Shown here: one piece after another, positions 7,657 to 12,248 of the stretch | Numbering within the stretch: position 1 is the stretch's first letter | Layout: the number at the start of each line of letters is the position of its first letter | Assembly: GCA_965652145.1 (NCBI GenBank) | Contig: CBFGTV010000091.1 | Location: forward strand, 1-12,248 | DNA: 12,248 nucleotides | Source: CBFGTV01 sp965652145 | GTDB lineage: Bacteria > Bacillota > Clostridia > Peptostreptococcales > Natronincolaceae | Direction of reading: 5' to 3' | Translations under genes and position numbers: made by a program | The notes under the pieces: generated by a model | Told to the model about the DNA's origin: nothing | The model's database searches: none | What the model saw: the letters and a program-made list of their open reading frames with translations, nothing else

Positions 7657-8552
7657 TATTTATTTTTACTAATCTTGTTGTTTCTTTATTCATTGTAATG
7701 ATTATTCAGGGCTTTCTAGGTTTAAGAATTACTGTTCCTTCCAAACGAATCATTACAAGAATTGAGATTGAGCTAGGATACTTCAATAGCTGCTTTACCA
7801 CTAGAAAAAACAGGATTCGTGAATACGTGGAAAATATATTAAAGGATAGCACTGGAGGAAAAATAGCACCTGAAGTATTTTATATCCTCAGCATTTGCTG
7901 TGCGATGTTAGGAGGTAAACTCGGATATTCTTTACGGTTTCCTATCTTAGTATTAGTATTGACAATTACGTTCCTGTTTATACCAACTTTTTTATTTTAT
8001 TTATATTCAGCTTTCCAAAGGAGTAAGTCTTATAAAACTACCTTTAAGGTACTCCATATTGCTGAAAAAGCAAGCCAGTTTTCAAATTCACCATTAGTTG
8101 TTTTTCAAAGGATGATTCCCTATTTATGCTCCAGGGATCGTTCAAATTTTGAAAAGTTCCTCATCAGTTTCCAGGCGAACCAGCCTTATCAGTCGCTGTT
8201 CGCTGAACTTGAAGAATCTCTAGCAAATAAGTATCTGAAGGAGTTGGTCATCTGTGCCAGGGAAACGTCTAATGGAATTAATTTAAATCAATCAATCAAA
8301 TTAATTCTGGATGGCTATAATCAAGTATTTGAGCTGCTTCAGAAAAGAAAGCGAACTTTAAATGGGATGGTTTATTTTCTATATTCCCTATGCCTGTGTT
8401 TTATTATCTTCAGTGTATATATTGGGAGGAATTACGCATTTGAGCTACAGAACCAGGGTACAGTAGGGTTGATTTTCAAGATAGCTGTTTTAGCCACTAT
8501 TATCAGCATCTTTTTTGCCAGTGCAATCCTGATCAATACAAATCAGGATTAA
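7653..8552 (+). CDS. tadB: TadB-like type II secretion F-domain platform protein
   Basis: A 299-residue inner-membrane protein. It has an N-terminal membrane helix (about residues 3-22), a basic cytoplasmic segment, a pair of helices near 75-125, a cytoplasmic helical domain of about 130-235 and two C-terminal helices (about 240-262 and 272-293). This is the TadB topology with one T2SSF domain. Together with TadC it forms the membrane platform on which the CpaF ATPase acts. The start TTG 7653 follows AAGGGGGGAA (7639-7648) and overlaps the cpaF stop, so the two are probably translationally coupled. The identification rests on topology, position immediately after cpaF and the presence of a second similar gene next to it. 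Confidence 0.8.
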   Translation: MIFIFTNLVVSLFIVMIIQGFLGLRITVPSKRIITRIEIELGYFNSCFTTRKNRIREYVENILKDSTGGKIAPEVFYILSICCAMLGGKLGYSLRFPILVLVLTITFLFIPTFLFYLYSAFQRSKSYKTTFKVLHIAEKASQFSNSPLVVFQRMIPYLCSRDRSNFEKFLISFQANQPYQSLFAELEESLANKYLKELVICARETSNGINLNQSIKLILDGYNQVFELLQKRKRTLNGMVYFLYSLCLCFIIFSVYIGRNYAFELQNQGTVGLIFKIAVLATIISIFFASAILINTNQD

Positions 8553-8629
8553 TGTAGGACATCTACCTGGCTGCTTGCAGCTGCCGGCTAAGGAAATTGT
8601 AGGACATTTTCGAGCGCAAATTTTGCGCT
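8553..8629 (+). repeat. Composite repeat between tadB and tadC
   Basis: This spacer of about 100 nt holds three elements. TGTAGGACAT occurs twice as a direct repeat (8553-8562 and 8599-8608). The core CAGCTGCCGGCTAAGG lies between them at 8578-8593. A palindrome, AGCGCAAA-T-TTTGCGCT, occupies 8613-8629. The same core and a reversed copy of TGTAGGACAT occur in the virB4-cpaB spacer, which supports a dispersed repeat family. There is no T-run after the palindrome, so it is not an obvious terminator. Confidence 0.6.
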
Positions 8630-8654
8630 AGTAATTGAGAAGGGGGGTGACTAA

Positions 8655-9497
8655 TTGTACTATATACTATTAAGGTTACTTGAAATATTATTGTTAGCAC
8701 TGGTTGTCAGTGTATCTGCTGTTTTAATAATATATCAGAAGCGAGAGAAAAGATTCAACAACAGTGCCTTAGTTATTAATCTATTCAAGGAGAGAAATAT
8801 AACCCAGTTTATTGATCAAACCATGAACGCCAAAAGAATTGGTGATGACTTAGAATTTGTCGGCTTAAATTTAAGTCGGCAAAGTTATACAATTATCAAA
8901 TTATATTGTAGCATCTGTATTCCACTAGTTTATTTCGCTATTTCAATATCTATTATAGAAAAAATAAATCATCTCTCCTTAGTAGGGTATTCATTGGCTA
9001 TGTTTATCATTATTTTTTCTATCCCTGATATGTGCATTTCAGGATTTGCCAAACTGATTCAAAATGAAATGAGATTTGAATTCATAAACTTCCTTGGAGG
9101 ATGGGCCAGAAACCTTCAGTTAGGGGGGAATTTTATCAGCAGCATAAGTAAAGCTGGTGAGATTACCAGGGGCCCCTTAAGAATTCAAATTAAGAAGATG
9201 CTAGATAATATAAACGCATCGACACCAATTGAAACAGCCCTGGTGAGTTTTGGTCAGGGTTGCAGAGACAGAGAAATACAGGAATTCTGTAATAGTATGG
9301 CCTTGGACATCAGAGAGGGGGCGGACATGACCAATTATATTATTGAAACGAGTAAGAGAATACAGTCGGAAAAGGCCAATATTATTAATGCCAATACCCA
9401 AAAATGGATGGTTGCATTATCTACCCTCACAGGCTTTCTTATCTTCGCAAGCTTTAGCATCTATTTGATGCTAGAAGTCTTGAATAATTTGGTCTAG
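8655..9497 (+). CDS. tadC: TadC-like type II secretion F-domain platform protein
   Basis: A 280-residue inner-membrane protein with an N-terminal helix (about residues 4-27), a helix pair near 80-130, a cytoplasmic helical region of about 135-245 and one C-terminal helix (about 252-275). The segment with NFLGGWARNLQLGGNFISSISKA is the T2SSF-like part: a soluble helical bundle with a conserved Gly-rich turn. It is the second platform protein of the Tad machine and the expected partner of TadB. The start TTG 8655 is preceded by AAGGGGGGTGA (8640-8650). A 51-nt A+T-rich gap with an SD then leads into the pilin genes. Confidence 0.8.
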   Translation: MYYILLRLLEILLLALVVSVSAVLIIYQKREKRFNNSALVINLFKERNITQFIDQTMNAKRIGDDLEFVGLNLSRQSYTIIKLYCSICIPLVYFAISISIIEKINHLSLVGYSLAMFIIIFSIPDMCISGFAKLIQNEMRFEFINFLGGWARNLQLGGNFISSISKAGEITRGPLRIQIKKMLDNINASTPIETALVSFGQGCRDREIQEFCNSMALDIREGADMTNYIIETSKRIQSEKANIINANTQKWMVALSTLTGFLIFASFSIYLMLEVLNNLV

Positions 9498-9548
9498 GCC
9501 CAAAGAAAATTAGTTAATTAAATAATACATTTTAAAGGAGGAAATATC

Positions 9549-9719
9549 ATGGAAGGATGGTTAGCAGTAGTACAAAAGATTGTCTTAGGAATTGCTATAG
9601 CAGGAATAGTAGGAGGTTTAATTTATACAGCAGTTTCAAATTGGGCAGACGATAATGTGGATGGTATCGCAAATCCTAAATACGGGTACAAAATTCAATT
9701 CGTAGAGGATATGGCATGA
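9549..9719 (+). CDS. Small pilin-like protein, copy 1
   Basis: A 56-residue protein, short enough to be missed by length filters. It starts MEGWLAVVQK, followed by one hydrophobic helix of about residues 11-29 rich in Gly, Ala, Ile and Val, and a short polar tail ending in NPKYGYKIQFVEDMA. Size, single N-terminal helix and position after tadC match Flp-type major pilins. However, there is no basic leader or cleavable Gly before the helix. The start is firm: AAAGGAGG (9534-9541) is 7 nt before ATG 9549, and an in-frame stop at 9519 prevents a long upstream extension. It is a close paralogue of the next gene. The role as pilus subunit is inferred. Confidence 0.75.
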   Translation: MEGWLAVVQKIVLGIAIAGIVGGLIYTAVSNWADDNVDGIANPKYGYKIQFVEDMA

Positions 9720-9806
9720 TTTAGGAATTTGTACAAACTAATTAACTATAGACTTTTAACTAAATTAATTTTAAAATTGATAAATTATACGAGGAGGAAA
9801 CACATT
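9720..9806 (+). other. A+T-rich spacer between the tandem pilin genes
   Basis: The 87-nt spacer is very A+T-rich and ends with the SD GAGGAGG (9791-9797). TATAGA (9747) and TATACG (9786) resemble -10 boxes, but neither has a good -35 at 16-18 nt, so I do not call a promoter. No hairpin followed by a T-run is visible. Confidence 0.4.
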
Positions 9807-9974
9807 ATGGAAGGATGGTTAGCGGTAGTACAAAAGATTGTTTTAGGAGTTGCTATAGCAGCAGTAGTAGGAGGACTAATATACACAGCAGTATCAGATT
9901 GGGCAGAAAAAAATACAAATAACCTTACAGATCCTAAATTTGGATACGTATTACAAATTGAAGATTATGCTTAA
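9807..9974 (+). CDS. Small pilin-like protein, copy 2
   Basis: A 55-residue paralogue of the preceding gene. The first 30 residues are nearly identical (MEGWLAVVQKIVLG at the start in both), while the tail diverges and ends in DPKFGYVLQIEDYA. The pattern Asn/Asp-Pro-Lys-Phe/Tyr-Gly-Tyr is shared. The SD GAGGAGG (9791-9797) sets ATG 9807; an in-frame TTG at 9729 lies upstream of that SD and is not used. It overlaps the next gene by 8 nt. Probably a second pilin subunit, or a minor subunit or tip variant of the same pilus. Confidence 0.75.
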   Translation: MEGWLAVVQKIVLGVAIAAVVGGLIYTAVSDWAEKNTNNLTDPKFGYVLQIEDYA

Positions 9975-10368
9975 GAGATTTTTTCGAGATCAACGAGGTA
10001 TTGAAGGTTGGATAGCTCTTATTTTAGGGTTATCCATCCTGCTCCTGGTTGTAGACATGTCCTTCGACTTTAGAAACGAGCTGAATAAAAAAAATCTTTA
10101 CAATGAGATAATATTGTCGTGTAAAGAGCTTTTTCAAGAAGAAGGGGGCCTTACCCCTATTGTAGAAAGTGAACTCCTATATCGGCTAGAATCGGCCGGA
10201 TTTTCTGTTGAAAATATTGAGATAGTAGGAAGCCCCAGAAACAATTATGGGGCAAAAATAACATACACAGTAACCTTAAATTCTGTTATGAAGGTGGGGA
10301 ATGAGTCGGTTGAAAAAGAATACCATAAAAAAGTGGTCGGAACCAGTGCTTACATTCCTGAAGGATGA
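9967..10368 (+). CDS. TadE-like pseudopilin 1
   Basis: A 133-residue protein with a basic start and the motif RDQRG followed by IEGW, then a membrane helix (about residues 14-31) and an exported domain of about 100 residues. This is the TadE/TadF layout: a short basic leader, a Gly where prepilin peptidase may cut (Gly11), a Glu soon after it and a hydrophobic helix. The Glu is at +2 after the Gly rather than the +5 usual in Flp pilins. The start ATG 9967 overlaps the end of pilin 2 by 8 nt. There is only a weak SD, so translation is probably coupled. An upstream in-frame ATG at 9940 would extend the overlap without an SD. Probably a minor pilin. Confidence 0.65.
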   Translation: MLKRFFRDQRGIEGWIALILGLSILLLVVDMSFDFRNELNKKNLYNEIILSCKELFQEEGGLTPIVESELLYRLESAGFSVENIEIVGSPRNNYGAKITYTVTLNSVMKVGNESVEKEYHKKVVGTSAYIPEG

Positions 10369-10840
10369 TTATGGAGGAGTAGAATTTTGGATTATTTTAG
10401 TTTTAATTCTATCCATTACTATTGCACTGTTTAATATTGATATTCAAATCAGGAAAATTAGGTCTCATCAATTCGAGATTAATGAGCACCTAATTATGGC
10501 CATGAAGGGAGCAGCTAAGAGAATTGATTTTTATGAAGCTTCGGAAGGAAATATTGTCATAGAAGAAGATTACTATGATCAGTTAACTTCATATATTCAA
10601 GAAGCGCTTCTTTTAGGAAATAATCTTGAGCCACTAGATGTCGATGATTTTGGTATTACTGGAAAAATAGAAATTCAAGAGTTAGACGTTGTGCCTGGTG
10701 GATATGATGCCAGGAGTGATCATTATTTTACTGACTCGGGACTGGTGGCTGTAGTGGAAATTCCTAGTAAAATTAATATACTGGGAATTGATTATCCTTT
10801 CACTTATACGCTTAAACCTTATGCAGAGATTAGAAGGTGA
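10301..10840 (+). CDS. TadE-like pseudopilin 2
   Basis: A 179-residue protein with a basic leader, the motif KDDYGG followed by VEFW at about residues 22-30, one membrane helix (about 30-47) and an exported domain of about 130 residues. It has the same architecture as the previous gene, with a longer C-terminal domain. The ATG 10301 has an SD-like AAGGTGGGG close upstream but makes a 68-nt overlap with the previous gene. A GTG at 10346 would shorten the leader and reduce the overlap, but its SD is poor. The pair resembles TadE and TadF, the two minor pseudopilins of Tad systems. Confidence 0.65.
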   Translation: MSRLKKNTIKKWSEPVLTFLKDDYGGVEFWIILVLILSITIALFNIDIQIRKIRSHQFEINEHLIMAMKGAAKRIDFYEASEGNIVIEEDYYDQLTSYIQEALLLGNNLEPLDVDDFGITGKIEIQELDVVPGGYDARSDHYFTDSGLVAVVEIPSKINILGIDYPFTYTLKPYAEIRR

Positions 10841-10850
10841 ACTAAAACCT

Positions 10851-11027
10851 ATGAAAATACTTGAAATTATAAGAGACAATGCCACATTTAATTTGGTGTA
10901 TTTTCTAGTTACTTTATTAATTGCTTTCGTCTATGTTTTATCTGTTTTATTGAGGTATATCAGAAAACGTACCTCTAAAACTTACGTTAGCGAGCTAACA
11001 AAAATGATGAAAAGTAAGGAGAAGTAA
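10851..11027 (+). CDS. Small single-helix membrane protein
   Basis: A 58-residue protein with one hydrophobic helix (about residues 14-34) followed by a strongly basic tail (RYIRKR and a C-terminal KMMKSKEK). I do not recognise it. The SD AAGGTGA (10834-10840) overlaps the stop of pseudopilin 2 and sets ATG 10851; an in-frame ATG at 10788 would overlap the previous gene without an SD. The helix followed by basic residues predicts N-out/C-in insertion. It may be an accessory part of the pilus or transfer complex; that is inferred from position only. Confidence 0.6.
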   Translation: MKILEIIRDNATFNLVYFLVTLLIAFVYVLSVLLRYIRKRTSKTYVSELTKMMKSKEK

Positions 11028-11029
11028 AT

Positions 11030-12248
11030 ATGATTGATTTAGGTAGAGAACGACAACCTGATAGAGAAAATTTTCTCGATAAGGTATTTGATAAGGAAAT
11101 TACCAAAACGAGAGATAAGAAAGAGAGAGAGACGGAAACTCTCTCTCTTTTTGAAAGGATTAAAGTTTATGATGGTTCTAAGGATAAGACCTATAAATTA
11201 GTAAAGACGACTGCTAGAGAGAAGATGAGATTTTTAGTTATTAAAAACGTAAAAAGCGCCCACAAACTTCTACAGGGTAGAGTTGATCCTGAGAAAGTAA
11301 AATTCATGAAGCTTAATGCAAATGATTTTATGTACTATAGAGCAGCCCAGGCCAATAATGGAGTTATCACTGAAAAAGCTTTATGGGAATATGCAAAGCT
11401 TCACTATGATACCAGAGCTGGCCAAAAGTTTTTTGTTAATATTTGTAAAATGCGATTGCATACTTTACGATGGGCAGGATGCGTTAATGATATTGGTCGT
11501 GGGAAATATGAAAAAATTACCATTGAAGGATTAGGCTCGGAGCCAATTGAATTTTACGCAAAAACTAAAATTGCATATCAAGTAACCGACATCTTTCAAA
11601 AAAAACTAGAGGAATTAAGTGAAGAAACTTCAAAATATAGAATTGGTCCTATGGAAAGAATGATCTTGGATAGCTTTCAGACTAAAGCCACTAAAGAAGA
11701 AGTCCTGGAAGAATTAACTCAACACTTCACTGAAAATCTTGAATCAAGACTTTCTATGCTTCAGGCTATAATGTATAAATTAGAAAGCTTCGGATACATT
11801 CAAAACGTGAATGGGACCTATTTTAATGAATTGGAGCTGGATTTTGCACCTCAAATTGACTTTGTAAACCGAAAGCTGCTATTACTGGCCAAGGATGATA
11901 AGCTAACAATGGATAATGCCAAAGAAATCTATGCCGAGTGGAATGTTAAGCCGGAGGAAATTCCTTTTATAGTTGACTCTAGGATTGGCACATTGAAGTA
12001 TTCTGGGCTAATTGACCAGGATAACGGCCTAACTGATGAGGGAAGAGAAGTTGTTTCAATGATATTGGAGGAAATAAGAGAGAAGATTCAAAATAAAAAT
12101 TCTCTTTCTATTATGGAGATGGCCAGCCATGGCAAGGGCTTCGATCCCGAAGAATATAAAAATCTCATATCTCATATTTATCCTGAAAAAACGGTAAATG
12201 ATATGGTAAATAAAGTGGATACGACAATATCTAACTTACGAGCCCTTA
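11030..12248 (+). CDS. Large hypothetical protein with winged-helix-like segments (3'-truncated)
   Basis: The frame stays open from ATG 11030 to the end of the window, giving 406 residues with no stop, so the gene continues beyond it. The start is supported by AAGGAG (11016-11021) 8 nt before the ATG, only 2 nt after the previous stop. The N-terminal 65 residues are charged and probably disordered. After that the protein is rich in helices, with three segments that look like winged helix-turn-helix units: about residues 105-165, 205-266 and 278-342. Each has helices followed by a Gly-containing turn of the kind LxxxGxI. There is no membrane helix and no signal peptide. I do not recognise the family. 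It could be a DNA-binding regulator or a DNA-processing partner of the transfer system; neither is shown. Confidence 0.75.
   Translation, partial: MIDLGRERQPDRENFLDKVFDKEITKTRDKKERETETLSLFERIKVYDGSKDKTYKLVKTTAREKMRFLVIKNVKSAHKLLQGRVDPEKVKFMKLNANDFMYYRAAQANNGVITEKALWEYAKLHYDTRAGQKFFVNICKMRLHTLRWAGCVNDIGRGKYEKITIEGLGSEPIEFYAKTKIAYQVTDIFQKKLEELSEETSKYRIGPMERMILDSFQTKATKEEVLEELTQHFTENLESRLSMLQAIMYKLESFGYIQNVNGTYFNELELDFAPQIDFVNRKLLLLAKDDKLTMDNAKEIYAEWNVKPEEIPFIVDSRIGTLKYSGLIDQDNGLTDEGREVVSMILEEIREKIQNKNSLSIMEMASHGKGFDPEEYKNLISHIYPEKTVNDMVNKVDTTISNLRAL
11120..11152 (+). terminator. Terminator-like hairpin inside the start of the last gene
   Basis: AAAGAGAGAGAG (11120-11131) and CTCTCTCTCTTT (11139-11150) form a perfect 12-bp stem with a 7-nt loop, followed directly by a T-run (11148-11152). 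It has the form of an intrinsic terminator, yet lies about 30 codons inside an open reading frame with a good SD, so it may act as an attenuator or only as coding sequence. Confidence 0.5.

Noticed and set aside
9487..9505. Short inverted repeat TTTGG/CCAAA after tadC as a terminator
   Set aside because: The stem is only 5 bp and no T-run follows.
9747..9791. Possible promoter before pilin copy 2
   Set aside because: -10-like TATAGA and TATACG lack a -35 at suitable spacing.
9729..9806. Extended form of pilin copy 2 from TTG 9729
   Set aside because: The extension is A+T-rich spacer without an SD, contains the real SD (9791-9797), and has no match in copy 1.
9940..9966. Start of pseudopilin 1 at ATG 9940
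   Set aside because: It lies inside pilin copy 2 with no SD; ATG 9967 gives a typical short basic leader and a coupled overlap.
11316..11534. 72-codon reading frame on the + strand
   Set aside because: It lies out of frame within the long open frame beginning at 11030 and has no SD or recognisable domain.

Overview
The window looks like low-GC Bacillota DNA, most likely Clostridia. It is A+T-rich, and almost every gene has a strong AGGAGG-type Shine-Dalgarno (SD) sequence. TTG starts are frequent: virB4, cpaF, tadB and tadC all appear to begin with TTG. All genes lie on the + strand with short gaps or overlaps, so this reads as one long operon entering from upstream and leaving downstream. 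I found no rRNA, tRNA, CRISPR array, transposase or reverse-strand gene. The taxon is inferred, not proven.

Layout. (1) Positions 1-4301 form a type IV secretion (conjugation-like) block: the end of a membrane protein with an acidic tail, a signal-peptide-bearing polytopic TrbL/VirB6-like protein, a small two-helix protein in the VirB3 position, and a VirB4 ATPase with intact Walker A and B motifs. (2) Positions 4302-4374 are a G+C-rich hairpin-bearing spacer that separates the blocks. (3) Positions 4375-9497 form a Tad/Flp pilus assembly block in canonical order: CpaB-like SAF-domain protein, CpaE-like protein, CpaF/TadA-like ATPase, TadB-like and TadC-like platform proteins. (4) Positions 9549-10840 carry the likely pilus subunits: two tandem 55-56-residue pilin-like proteins, both too short for a routine ORF cutoff, and two TadE-like pseudopilins. 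(5) Positions 10851-12248 hold a 58-residue membrane protein and a large, unrecognised ORF that runs off the end of the window. That ORF appears to carry several winged-helix-like segments.

How it may work. VirB4, VirB6-like and VirB3-like proteins would form the inner-membrane core of a DNA or protein translocator. The Tad block would assemble a thin pilus from the small pilins. Gram-positive conjugation systems usually lack both a VirB11 ATPase and a pilus, so a Tad pilus cluster fused behind a VirB4/VirB6 core suggests a hybrid transfer machine with a contact or attachment pilus. Two of the Tad parts are biochemically unusual. The CpaE-like protein has lost its P-loop lysine, and the CpaF-like ATPase has Gln where the catalytic Walker B Glu is expected. 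The small pilins begin directly with Met-Glu-Gly-Trp, which matches the sequence just after the predicted cleavage glycine of the first TadE-like protein, as though they were made without a leader. No relaxase, VirD4 coupling protein or prepilin peptidase is visible here, so mobility and pilin processing cannot be judged from this window alone.

A repeat family with the core CAGCTGCCGGC occurs three times, each time just before the start of the next gene, including at the junction of the two blocks.
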